64,000 nt of DNA, taken from assembly GCA_963812675.1 (NCBI GenBank), contig CAWEWR010000011.1:310001-374000 (forward strand), given 5' to 3'. A model generated the notes under the pieces. It was given only the letters and a program-made list of their open reading frames with translations. It was not told where the DNA came from and searched no databases. A program made the position numbers and the translations under genes. The DNA comes from AP-15 sp963812675. GTDB taxonomy: Bacteria; Pseudomonadota; Alphaproteobacteria; ATCC43930; CGMCC-115725. Position 1 is the first letter of the stretch. Each line of letters begins with the position of its first letter. Positions 17,021 through 25,161 of the stretch are shown here, in pieces.

Positions 17021-17509
17021 ATGAGCAGACTTTTGGTAACGCTGACGGCGGCGGCTGCGTTGTTGGCATGTTCGGCTGCGTCATCATTCGCTGATGACCA
17101 TCATGGCGGCGGACATGGCGGCGGTGGCGGGCATAGCAGTGCTGGCGGCTGGCATGGAGGAGGCGGTAATCCGAGCGGCGCTGGCTGGCATGGCGCTGGC
17201 GCTGGCTGGCATGGCGGTGGCGGTAACTGGAACGGCGGTAACTGGCATGGTGGAGGCGGTGGCTGGCATCATGGTGGTCACGGTGGTGGCTGGGGAGTTG
17301 GCCCCGCAATAGGTCTCGGTGTTGGCCTTGGACTACTCGGAGGAGCGCTAGCGACCGCTCCCTATTATGGTGGTTATGACTACGGCTACGATTACGCCCC
17401 GTATGCCGGTACACCCACACCTACGGTTTGGTATTGGTGCGATACCTACCAGGGCTATTACCCTGCGATCCCTGAATGCCCGGTTCCATGGCGACAAGTT
17501 GTTCAGTAG
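17021..17509 (+). CDS. Secreted Gly/His-rich protein
   Basis: The 162-residue product begins with a clear Sec signal peptide (MSRLLVTLTAAAALLACSAASSFA) and then about 70 residues built from Gly, His and Trp repeats such as GGWHGGGGN and GWHGAGAG. A hydrophobic Gly-rich stretch follows, then a Tyr-rich tail ending in WYWCDTYQGYYPAIPECPV. This tail resembles one I recall from many alphaproteobacterial secreted proteins. The His-rich repeats suggest metal binding or a structural envelope role; neither is proven. Repeat number may vary between strains. Confidence 0.75.
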   Translation: MSRLLVTLTAAAALLACSAASSFADDHHGGGHGGGGGHSSAGGWHGGGGNPSGAGWHGAGAGWHGGGGNWNGGNWHGGGGGWHHGGHGGGWGVGPAIGLGVGLGLLGGALATAPYYGGYDYGYDYAPYAGTPTPTVWYWCDTYQGYYPAIPECPVPWRQVVQ

Positions 17510-18287
17510 CCAAGTAGGAAACCTCGCCCGTATCGGGGCGGCGTGAAGACGCTATGCGGCCTCCTGAATAGCCGGTCGGACTTGACCCGGCAGGCTTCAG
17601 CTATCGGGGATGTCCGTCAGGTCAGAATGCCGCCTGGGACAGCGTGCACGCTCGTGTGAGACGCCTTTAAGCAATCGACCGAGAGGGTAGGCCCGCCTCG
17701 CTCGCCCTCATCGTCCAGCGGCACGCCGCGATCCAGAACTGCTGCCTATGCCCCGGTGCAGCAGAACCTCTGAGGTCGATCCGCCTGTAGTACGCGGTGT
17801 GAATGTCCGGGCACACCACAGGCAGCAAGCGTTCAAGAGGAACTGTGGCGTAGGTTCTGGCGCTGCGAGCACATACCCACTGCTGCCATTTGCGAGGATC
17901 AGAACTTCCGAGGTGTTCGCCATAGTGGCATTATAAAAACCGCAGCCCAATGCCGCAATATTAAATTGCAAGTCTTACTCCCGCTAAACTGAAGATAGCG
18001 GGTGATCCGAAAGCCCACTCGCAGCGATAACCAAACCGCGATGAAGGTCGCTTCACTGAATCCCGAATTACAGTTTCGATGCCTTATTGCAGCCGCCTCG
18101 ACTGCATCGCGCACGCTTGACAGCTTGAGCCGCTCACCCTTGATGCAAAAGCGAAACCCCGGCAGGGGGAATTGCCGGGGCTTCTCAGATTGGCGACTTG
18201 TGTCTGGGGGAGACATCGCCAACCCCTACTTATGGTATCGAAGCGTGAATCGCCAAGCAACCGTGGAGATCGGTATGTTGCGAGGTT
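17510..18287. other. Intergenic region without a convincing gene
   Basis: Nothing between the Gly/His-rich gene and the fragment at 18288 supports a protein gene. A minus-strand frame at 17708-17923 (begins MANTSEVLILANG) is open but has no recognised relative or ribosome site. A strong hairpin near 18157-18180 is listed separately. Confidence 0.4.
18147..18180 (-). terminator. Hairpin with T-rich tail, possible minus-strand terminator
   Basis: CCCCGGCA at 18157-18164 and TGCCGGGG at 18173-18180 form a perfect eight-pair stem with an eight-base loop. On the minus strand the stem is followed by TTTCGCTTTT, a reasonable intrinsic-terminator tail. No intact minus-strand gene lies just upstream, so it may be left over from a lost gene. 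Confidence 0.4.
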
Positions 18288-18428
18288 GCTCAGCTCGACC
18301 TGGTGGAGTTCACGCTGTTGAAGGCCTATATCGGCGCAAACCGCCTGGACGATGCGCACCGAATGCTGAGCGCGCGGCGTCGGGGCTCCTCGAGCCTTCC
18401 CGTTGCCGGTTTGGCGGCGGTGCCCTGA
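18288..18428 (+). pseudogene. C-terminal gene fragment, helical repeat-like
   Basis: A plus-strand frame reads LDLVEFTLLKAYIGANRLDD, then AHRMLSARRRGSSSLPVAGL, and stops at 18426-18428. The pattern looks like the last helices of a tetratricopeptide-type protein. No start or upstream portion is visible. I do not recognise the family with confidence; it may be a remnant of the gene that once preceded the oxidoreductase. Confidence 0.3.
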
Positions 18429-18484
18429 TCAGCGAAACAACCGCGACCCGGCCGCTCACAGCGCCGCAACAAGGAGCGACCCGA

Positions 18485-18890
18485 ATGCGTTACGGCTTCT
18501 ATCTCCCCACCCGCGGCCCGACCGCTACGCGCGATGGTATTCTGGCCCTGGCGCGGGAGGGCGAGCGGCTGGGCTTGCACTCGGCGATGATCGCGGACCA
18601 CATTGTCTTGCCGGTCGAGAGCCAGTCCACCTACCCATACACCCTGGATGGCAAGCACCCGAGCGTGGGCGATGCGCTGGAGACTTTCTCCATCCTCGGG
18701 GTGGTTGCCGGTGCAACGGAGCGGCTGCGGCTCGTCACCTCCGTGCTGGTGCTGCCCTACCGAAATCCGGTGCTGACCGCGAAGGTAGTGGCCTCGCTGG
18801 ATGTCCTGTCCGGCGGCCGGCTCACCTTGGGTATCGGCGCCGGCTGCGCTCTCGGCAGCGCGACGGAAATGGCCTTGCTCGCCCAGCTTG
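18485..18890 (+). pseudogene. Truncated LLM-class (F420-dependent type) oxidoreductase
   Basis: The start is well supported (AAGGAG eight bases before the ATG). The first 120 or so residues match the N-terminal half of the luciferase-like monooxygenase superfamily, in particular the F420-dependent TIGR03619 type: MRYGFYLPTRGP, SAMIADHIVLP, RLRLVTSVLVLPYRNPV and LSGGRLTLGIGAG. Intact members have about 280-330 residues. Here homology stops where the GxGxGW motif should continue (GIGAGCALGSATEM), and an unrelated tail follows. The join lies close to a possible recombinase relic on the other strand, so insertion or deletion probably removed the C-terminal half. Confidence 0.65.
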
Positions 18891-18954
18891 GGACCCTGAT
18901 TGGCCAATTGCCAGCCGACCCACTGAGCGACATCGTATTTGGCGGGCAGTATGT

Positions 18955-19010
18955 CTCTGCTTCGAGCAGGACTTGGATGATCCGGATATCGGTCCGCGAA
19001 CGAGCGCACG
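18955..19010 (-). pseudogene. Possible tyrosine recombinase relic (TDIRIIQVLL motif)
   Basis: Minus-strand translation contains RTDIRIIQVLLEAETY. This closely resembles the C-terminal motif of tyrosine recombinases (T-D-I-R-x-I-Q-x-L-L-G-H), including those carried by some transposable elements. The Gly-His that should follow is changed, and the catalytic tyrosine region is not preserved. The fragment overlaps the point where the LLM gene loses homology. Confidence 0.3.
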
Positions 19011-19863
19011 AATCGGCCAGTTTTTCCGAGCACGACTTTGCGGGCCACGCGCCCATCAGCATAGGGCGCCCAGTGCGCCGATCAACAACGTTCGCCTTCA
19101 CATAGACTGACGATCCGGCGGAGGGATCGTCTGCGCTGATTTGGTTTCGAAGTTGGTTCGAGGAAGTTCGCACTGGACTCTTCCCTGGAGGGGGCAGTCA
19201 CGAGCGAACCCGTCTCGGGAACGACAATTCCGGACTGTTGGAATTGGTCTCCGATTTCGATGGGTTTTTGGACGATAGCGAGATCCTAAAAGACTGTTTA
19301 GCGCTCGCATTCGCCGGGTAACTTCACCTTTTCCCCTGGTGGGTGGCGCTGCAATCCGGCCTTAAGCCGCTGCTATCATGCGCGTTTTCGCGGATAGGCC
19401 ATTGAGCAGCCGGTGAATTTACCGTCTATAAAAAAGCCGGCTTGACCGCTCAAGCCCCAAATCCAGCTAAAAACCTAATGTTTTTCGCTATTTAGAAACC
19501 CAAAGCGGATCTCCGAATTTACCGTGGTGTCGGCGGTCTTGTCCACTACCATCATTAGTATGATTGTGTTCCGCATCCCGTTTTGACGGTGGTACTCGGG
19601 CCAAATGGCGAGCTCCTCTAACCAGGTGCTTCCACGGCAATCGCTTGATCAGCGCCGGATCACATCTCGAGCGGGGCTTGCGCTAGTCCGGGCAACACCA
19701 GCTTGTTTCGACACCGCGCTGCTTGAAGGCGACTGCCGCGGTCACCTTGATAGCGCTGTCACATGGGTCCTGCGATGCGGATGACCAGACGGCCCTGCTC
19801 AACAGCGGATCTCGCGCAACCTCGATGGCGAGCGTTGAGCAACCCTCAACCTTTTCATCACTT

Positions 19864-19908
19864 CTCTTTCCGCTCTTTCCGCTCTTTCCGCTCTTTCCGC
19901 TCTTTCCG
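19864..19908 (+). repeat. Five tandem copies of a nine-base unit (CTCTTTCCG)
   Basis: Five perfect direct copies of CTCTTTCCG fill 19864-19908. The array is pyrimidine-rich on this strand, ends at the start of a dispersed-repeat copy, and lies 140 bases upstream of the MerR-like gene. Slippage could change its copy number. Confidence 0.9.
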
Positions 19909-19951
19909 CGAGGGACCGAGTGCGGCTTCGAATCTCTCCCTCTTCATCGCC
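19909..19951 (+). repeat. Dispersed tRNA-Ser-3'-like element, copy A
   Basis: Reads GGGACCGAGTGCGGC, then TTCGAATCTCTCCCTC. It matches the core of the dispersed family (GGACCGA, GTTCGAATC, TCTCCCTC) but lacks the CCAGCGG tail. Its 5' end abuts the nine-base tandem repeat. Confidence 0.5.
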
Positions 19952-20047
19952 ACACTGGCGCGCCGTCCTGAGAATCGAGGGCGAAAGAACTTGACATCAC
20001 AGATCAAAGCATGGTACCTTGTTTTGTCATTTTTTCATGTATCCGCA

Positions 20048-20584
20048 ATGGCATCGAACGCAGGACCGTTCACTTTCGGCGAACTGCAGACGGTAACTTC
20101 GCTTGGCAGAGGGGAAATCCGCGAGTGCGTCAATCGCGGGATCATTAGCGCACCGGCCGGCGTCGGGCAGGGGAACCACCGCGCCTATTCAAAATGGAAC
20201 CTGGTCGAAGGCGTCATCGCCGCGGCTTTGTTGCGACACCTCCGGGCCGGCTCGGTCGCACATGCCATGACGAAATTGCGTTCGATGCTCAAGTATAACC
20301 AGATCGATCCAGAGGACTACTGCACGGCACCGGGCACGTTCCCTTTCTCCGATTTCAAACTGGTTTTTCCTCCGCGCTCCGAACCCGACGATAAGGCGGG
20401 TCCGCCATTGGGCGAGGAAATGAGTGAAGGTGCCTACTTCTTAGCTACCGCTCGTGCAGCGACAGAGCCGTATTATGGCCCGCCATTGACGCTCGGCACC
20501 CCGTGGGCGGCCTTTTGTAAGCTTCCGATCGACCTCAATCAGGCTGTTCGGTTCGTGAACCAGATAATTGAGACCAGATTGTAG
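20048..20584 (+). CDS. MerR-like helix-turn-helix protein, probably phage-associated
   Basis: The 178-residue product begins MASNAGPFTFGELQTVTSLG. Its first 70 residues resemble a MerR-type winged helix (GRGEIRECVNRGIISAP, HRAYSKWNLVEGVIAAALL). The C-terminal 100 residues are not recognised. The gene lies 270 bases upstream of phage-type DNA methyltransferase and terminase genes on the same strand and could regulate them or act as a DNA-binding packaging accessory. The start is chosen at 20048 where homology begins; an upstream in-frame extension is compositionally unlike protein. Confidence 0.6.
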   Translation: MASNAGPFTFGELQTVTSLGRGEIRECVNRGIISAPAGVGQGNHRAYSKWNLVEGVIAAALLRHLRAGSVAHAMTKLRSMLKYNQIDPEDYCTAPGTFPFSDFKLVFPPRSEPDDKAGPPLGEEMSEGAYFLATARAATEPYYGPPLTLGTPWAAFCKLPIDLNQAVRFVNQIIETRL

Positions 20585-20851
20585 GATCCTATGTTCCATA
20601 AAGCAAAGCACCGTAATCTCGCGAGACCGCCTTTCGGCCGCAGTCCCGCCGATCACACCAGTTGTTTGAGCATCAGCGTGCCGATGTGTGACAGGTGAGC
20701 CCGCGCTCGATCCTGCAGAATGATTGCAAAGAAAGAGGATGCGGTCGGCCGAGTCGTCGGATCTATCCGGACATGACAAAATTAGCTTTGGAAGATGCCG
20801 TTTTAGGCGGGCGAACGTCTTACTTATATTACTTACTTAGACTATAGACAG

Positions 20852-22186
20852 GTGAAGATGTTGTCGAGACAATCGGAGCCCGCGGATGCTAGGCCGACAC
20901 GTGCTTGGCCGGCCGACCGGGTCGAGCGCTGGCCGATCGAGCGGTTGATACCCTACGCGAACAATCCGCGGCTTCATAGCGAGGCCGACCTCGACAAGAT
21001 TGTCGCCGCCATCCTCAAATGGGGTTGGACACTGCCGATTCTGGTCGACGAGCAGGGTAACGTGCTCGCCGGCGCGTTGCGTCTTCGTGCGGCGATACGG
21101 CTGGGGCTTAAAGATATCCCGGTGATCGTGGCGCGCGGCTGGAGCGAGGAAGAAAAGCGAGCCTATCGGCTGGCCGACAATCAACTCGCGGCACGGGCGA
21201 GCTGGGACTTTGAGCTGCTCAGGAACGAACTTCGAGATCTGAAGTTCGGCGGTTTTGATCTCGGCCTGACCGGCTTCGAGCCGGGTCAGCTCGAAACCAT
21301 CCTGCCCGGTTTGGGATCGAGCGGTCTGACCGATCCGGACAGCGTCCCGGATGTGCCCGATCAACCGGTCACTCGGCGCGGCGACGTATGGGGGTTGGAA
21401 GACAATCGGGTTGGCTGCGGCGACAGCACCAGCGCGGCGGATGTCGTACAGGTGCTGGACGGATCGCAGCCCCACCTGATGATCACCGATCCGCCTTATG
21501 GCGTTGGCTACGACCCATCCTGGCGAGCGGGCCGGTGCCAGAGCACGCGCAATCTCGCGCGGGGCAAGGTGCTCAACGACGACCGCGCCGACTGGCGCGA
21601 GGCGTATGCACTCTTCCCCGGGGATGTCGCCTATGCCTGGCACGGCGCTCTGCACGGCGACATCGTCGCCGCCGGCTTTACCTCCTGCGGGTTCCGGCTT
21701 CGCGCTCAGATCGTCTGGGCCAAGCAGCACTTCACCTTGAGCCGCGGCGATTATCACTGGAAGCACGAAACCTGCTGGTACGCGGTGCGAGAGGGTAAAC
21801 CCAGCCATTGGCGAGGCGACCGAACGCAAACGACAGTCTGGGAAATCGCCAACAACAATCCGTTTGGCAACCAGCAGCGCGAGCAGAGCTGGGGGCACGG
21901 CACCCAGAAGCCGGTCGAGTGCATGCGCCGCCCGATCGTCAACAACAGCCGCCCCGGCCAGGCGATCTATGACCCATTTCTTGGCTCGGGCACGAGCCTG
22001 ATCGCGGCCGAAATGAGCGGCCGCATCTGCTACGGTCTCGAACTCAACCCCGCTTATGTCGATGTCATCGTGCGGCGCTGGCAGGTCTTCACCGGACGCG
22101 CCGCGATCCATCAAGCCTCCCGTCAATCATTCGACGAGCGCGCCGACAGCCAGGAACGAGATCAGTCAGGATCCGCCCATGGCTAA
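20852..22186 (+). CDS. ParB-like plus DNA methyltransferase fusion, phage type
   Basis: The 444-residue protein has an N-terminal ParB/sulfiredoxin-like domain (ERLIPYANNPRLHSEADLDK, ILVDEQGNVLAGALRLRAA). A DNA methyltransferase domain follows, with catalytic motif DPPYGVGYD near residue 214 and SAM-binding motif FLGSGTSLIAA near residue 375. This fusion is typical of prophages and plasmids. It methylates adenine or cytosine amino groups, probably protecting phage DNA from host restriction. AGGTGA precedes the ATG. The gene overlaps the next one by eight bases (ATGGCTAA), so it belongs to the packaging-gene transcript. Confidence 0.85.
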   Translation: MKMLSRQSEPADARPTRAWPADRVERWPIERLIPYANNPRLHSEADLDKIVAAILKWGWTLPILVDEQGNVLAGALRLRAAIRLGLKDIPVIVARGWSEEEKRAYRLADNQLAARASWDFELLRNELRDLKFGGFDLGLTGFEPGQLETILPGLGSSGLTDPDSVPDVPDQPVTRRGDVWGLEDNRVGCGDSTSAADVVQVLDGSQPHLMITDPPYGVGYDPSWRAGRCQSTRNLARGKVLNDDRADWREAYALFPGDVAYAWHGALHGDIVAAGFTSCGFRLRAQIVWAKQHFTLSRGDYHWKHETCWYAVREGKPSHWRGDRTQTTVWEIANNNPFGNQQREQSWGHGTQKPVECMRRPIVNNSRPGQAIYDPFLGSGTSLIAAEMSGRICYGLELNPAYVDVIVRRWQVFTGRAAIHQASRQSFDERADSQERDQSGSAHG

Positions 22187-22583
22187 GACAGCATTCGTCA
22201 TCAATGATGCGATGCGCGAGAGAGTGCGGTACTTGGCTGGTGTCGGTGTCCCTCAGGACGATATCGCCAAGATCGTCGACTGCGCGCCAAAGACGCTGCG
22301 CAAGCGCTTTCGTGATGATCTTGATCGCGGGGTGGCGGAGGCCAATGCGACGATGTGCGGCTATTTGTTCGCTGCCGCCAAGGCGGGCAATATCGCGGCG
22401 ATCATTTTCTCGCTGAAGACGAGAGCTTGGCGGCGGATGACGTCGAACCCGATTGCGGGCACCGATGCCGAGTCGAATTCTCAGGTGGTCCTCATCCTGC
22501 CCGATAATAGCCGAGATCCCGAGTTGACGCAGGTGCTGCGAAAAGCACAAGAGAAACACTTCGCGAAGAAACAGCGGCCGTAG
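22179..22583 (+). CDS. Small terminase-like HTH protein
   Basis: The 134-residue product has an N-terminal helix-turn-helix (VRYLAGVGVPQDDIAKIVDC, PKTLRKRFRDDLDRGVAEAN) resembling small terminase subunits. It is followed by a helical segment with KAGNIAAIIFSLKTRAWRR, a common small-terminase feature. Small terminases recognise the packaging site on phage DNA and recruit the large subunit. The start overlaps the methyltransferase stop by eight bases, and the large terminase lies 360 bases downstream. The assignment is good from context plus motif. Confidence 0.7.
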   Translation: MAKTAFVINDAMRERVRYLAGVGVPQDDIAKIVDCAPKTLRKRFRDDLDRGVAEANATMCGYLFAAAKAGNIAAIIFSLKTRAWRRMTSNPIAGTDAESNSQVVLILPDNSRDPELTQVLRKAQEKHFAKKQRP

Positions 22584-22942
22584 CTTCCGATAACTCAGCA
22601 CATGGATCTCATGCTCATTACGCATCAAGCATGGGCTAGATCGGCCTCCGAATCGTGCCCAATATGCGCTGGATCCGGCTTACAGCAGCCTTCTCATCCA
22701 TCGACGATTTTGCTTCCAATTTTGACTGCCGGCGCTGACCTGCCTGCGGCGCACCCTGATGATGAAAGTTTTCCTGGCCGCCAACCACAAGCATCCTGAC
22801 CACATGTGCAAGACCGAGATCACCGGGCCGAAACGGGGGTCCGTGCAGACCGAACAGACCCTGGGCACTCTCCCCGATAACCGTTGTAGCCGGCTTCCTG
22901 GCAGCACCGGACAGCGGGCCTCGACGAACGGCGGGTAACGCA
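22584..22942. other. Gap between terminase genes
   Basis: The interval holds one short plausible gene (22759-22938, listed separately). The first 170 bases show nothing I recognise. Confidence 0.4.
22759..22938 (+). CDS. Possible short phage protein upstream of the large terminase
   Basis: A 59-codon frame (MMKVFLAANHKHPDHMCKTE at the start) ends four bases before the large terminase start, on the same strand. The spacing is what one expects of a small packed phage gene. No family is recognised and the ribosome site is weak, so it may be chance. Confidence 0.25.
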   Translation: MMKVFLAANHKHPDHMCKTEITGPKRGSVQTEQTLGTLPDNRCSRLPGSTGQRASTNGG

Positions 22943-24439
22943 ATGCCATTGTCCACGGCAACGATCTCCGGGCAGCCCGGACCGCAGACCGACTTTCTGC
23001 GGACCGCTGCGGACATCTGCGTCTACGGCGGTGCGGCAGGCGGCGGGAAAACGGTCGGACTGATCCTGGAACCGCTGCGCCACGTCGGTCGGGTGGCGAA
23101 CTTTACCGCGGTCTTCTTCCGGCGCACGACGCCCCAGATCACCAATCCGGGCGGGTTATGGGATGAGAGCCGAAACTTCTACCCGCGGCTCGGCGGGACC
23201 CCGCACCTCGGAATGCGTGAGTGGCGCTGGCCTTGCGCCGGCAAGATCAAGTTCTCGCACCTGCAGTTCGAAACCACAGTCTACGACTGGCAGGGGGCTC
23301 AGATCACGTTGATCTGCTTCGACGAACTGACGCATTTCACGGCGCATCAGTTCTTCTACATGGTCAGCCGCAACCGCTCGACCTGCGGCGTGCGACCTTA
23401 CATCCGCGCGACGTGCAACCCGGACGCCGACAGCTGGGTCGCCGACTTCCTCGCATGGTGGATCAACCCGGAGACCGGGCTGCCGATCCCCGAACGGGCC
23501 GGCGTTCTGCGCTACTACATCCGCGTCGCGGAAAAGCTCGTATGGGCGGATAAACCCGAAGAGTTGATGCAAGACCTGCCACGGCCGCAGGATCTGCCGC
23601 CGGGCATCGACCCGCCGCGGCCGATCAGCGTCACCTTCATCCCGGCGACGGTGTTCGACAACCCGGTTCTGCTGCGGGTCAACCCCGAATATTTCACCTG
23701 GCTACTGTCGCTGCCACTGCTCGAGCGCGAGCGGCTGCTAGGTGGCAATTGGAAGATCCGCCCGGCCGCCGGACTCTATTTCAAGCGGGAGTGGTGTGCC
23801 GTAGTCGACGAGGTTCCGGCCGATCTCGACGTGATCCGTTATTGGGATCTCGCGGCGACCGAAAAAACCGAGTTCAACGACCCCGATTGGACGGTAGGCG
23901 TCAAGCTCGGCCGTGATCAGAATGGCGGATACTGGCTGCTGGATGTGGTGCGCGGGCGGGCCAACCCGGGCGATGTCGATACCTTGCTGCTCAATACGGC
24001 CACGCAGGACAGCAAACGGGTTCGCATCGGGTTCGGCCAGGATCCGGGGCAGGCCGGCAAGAGCCAGGCGCTTCACCTGGTGCGCGCGCTCAGTGCCTTC
24101 ACCGCGGTGGCGGCTCCCGAGAGTGGCGACAAGCTCACGCGGTTCGGTCCGTTCAGTTCGCAGTGCCGCGCCGGCAATGTGAAGATCCGGCGAGGCTCCT
24201 GGAACGAGGAGCTGTTCCGCGTCCTCGAAGGGTTCCCCGATCTCGCCCATGACGACGAGGTCGATGCCTGCAGCGGGGCCTTGGAAATGCTCAATCCCCA
24301 AATGAAGGGCTGGGGCTATTACGAGTACACGCGCCAGCGCGCGCAAGAGCTTGAGCAGCGCGATAAACCGCAGACCCCCGAAATCGTATACGCCCAAGGC
24401 TCCATGGAATGGCTCGCCGAGCAGAACAAATCGAGCTGA
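22943..24439 (+). CDS. Phage terminase large subunit
   Basis: The 498-residue protein is a full-length phage DNA-packaging motor. The ATPase half has Walker A GGAAGGGKT near residue 29 and Walker B LICFDELTHF near residue 116. The nuclease half begins with YWDLAATEKT (metal-binding Asp) near residue 299 and ends with HDDEVDACSGALEML near residue 436. Together with the small terminase it cuts and packages phage DNA into empty heads. No portal, protease or capsid genes follow on this strand, so the prophage is cut off here. The gene itself looks intact. Confidence 0.92.
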   Translation: MPLSTATISGQPGPQTDFLRTAADICVYGGAAGGGKTVGLILEPLRHVGRVANFTAVFFRRTTPQITNPGGLWDESRNFYPRLGGTPHLGMREWRWPCAGKIKFSHLQFETTVYDWQGAQITLICFDELTHFTAHQFFYMVSRNRSTCGVRPYIRATCNPDADSWVADFLAWWINPETGLPIPERAGVLRYYIRVAEKLVWADKPEELMQDLPRPQDLPPGIDPPRPISVTFIPATVFDNPVLLRVNPEYFTWLLSLPLLERERLLGGNWKIRPAAGLYFKREWCAVVDEVPADLDVIRYWDLAATEKTEFNDPDWTVGVKLGRDQNGGYWLLDVVRGRANPGDVDTLLLNTATQDSKRVRIGFGQDPGQAGKSQALHLVRALSAFTAVAAPESGDKLTRFGPFSSQCRAGNVKIRRGSWNEELFRVLEGFPDLAHDDEVDACSGALEMLNPQMKGWGYYEYTRQRAQELEQRDKPQTPEIVYAQGSMEWLAEQNKSS

Positions 24440-25161
24440 ACCGCGACGGCTCCTGGGTTGAAGGTTATGTATGATGTCCTCCGGTCGCTTCGGGTGCGTG
24501 AGGGCGCGATCGTTGCCGCATCGGATGATCAGCGGCGCTGATTACGGAGCGGTGCCAAATCAGCATCTTCGCCAATTTGCCGCCGATCTGCGGCTCCGCC
24601 CGCTCGCGATCGGCGGCGATCTCGGTGTTTGCATACATTTCCTTCTGACGGGGACCGAGGGTTCGAATCCATCTCCCTCCACCGGTGAGGTGCGAACTCG
24701 ACCCCATGGCTTCGGCGACCTGCCTCCTGCGAGCCACGAGCCTGCATCGCCGATAGCTATTGGCACGCGGAGGACAATTACCCTGCGCAACGAGGCGGGA
24801 AGGTCTGGCAACCGTGCACACCCGGAAGGCATGCCGCTGCCCCCAAATGCCTTGGCCGAGCCCGCGCCTACCTTTCGGCCGCCAGACGCGAAGAGCGCGG
24901 CAAGCCACCTCCGCCTTGCCACTCCGCAGAAGATTAGAGCGAGAATGGCCCAACGCATTTCAGCGCGGCCTTCTCAGTTGATCAGCTCGCATCTGGTATC
25001 GGCGGGCAAGCGCGGTCAACTCCCGCGGCTTTGCCGAGCTACTTTGGCGACCGCCCTCGCCCCGATCGGCTTCCACGGGCCGTGGCAATCGCTGGACCCG
25101 GGAACGAGCACGCTGATCACATGGGTCGCCGCTGATGCCTGAGTCGGTCCTCAGATCGTGA
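24440..25161. other. Gene-free stretch after the terminase
   Basis: About 720 bases contain one copy of the dispersed tRNA-Ser-like element (24649-24700) and no gene I can support. Open frames crossing the element translate as EGDGFEPSVP-like strings, which I regard as spurious. This is where the portal and head genes of a phage would normally be. Confidence 0.5.
24649..24700 (+). repeat. Dispersed tRNA-Ser-3'-like element, copy B
   Basis: Reads GGGACCGAGGGTTCGAATCC, then ATCTCCCTCCACCGG, and ends TGCGAACTCG. The GGTTCGAATCC block equals a tRNA T loop with flanks, and CTCCCTCC equals the acceptor strand of many tRNA-Ser genes. The rest of a tRNA is absent. Confidence 0.7.

Larger units (their letters stand above)
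19011..20047. other. Gene-free stretch with repeats
   Basis: About 1 kb carries no protein gene that I can support. Base composition fluctuates and becomes more AT-rich near 19430-19560. It contains the nine-base tandem repeat at 19864-19908 and one copy of the dispersed tRNA-Ser-like element at 19909-19951, both just upstream of the MerR-like gene. Confidence 0.5.

Noticed and set aside
19864..19908. Tandem array considered as a CRISPR.
   Set aside because: The units are nine bases with no spacers, and no cas genes are present; no CRISPR array was seen anywhere in the window.
24529..24747. Short frames translating as EGDGFEPSVP or MDSNPRSPSEG across repeat copy B, and similar frames over the other copies.
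   Set aside because: They are antisense translations of the tRNA-Ser-like repeat and recur wherever the repeat occurs, so they are not independent genes.
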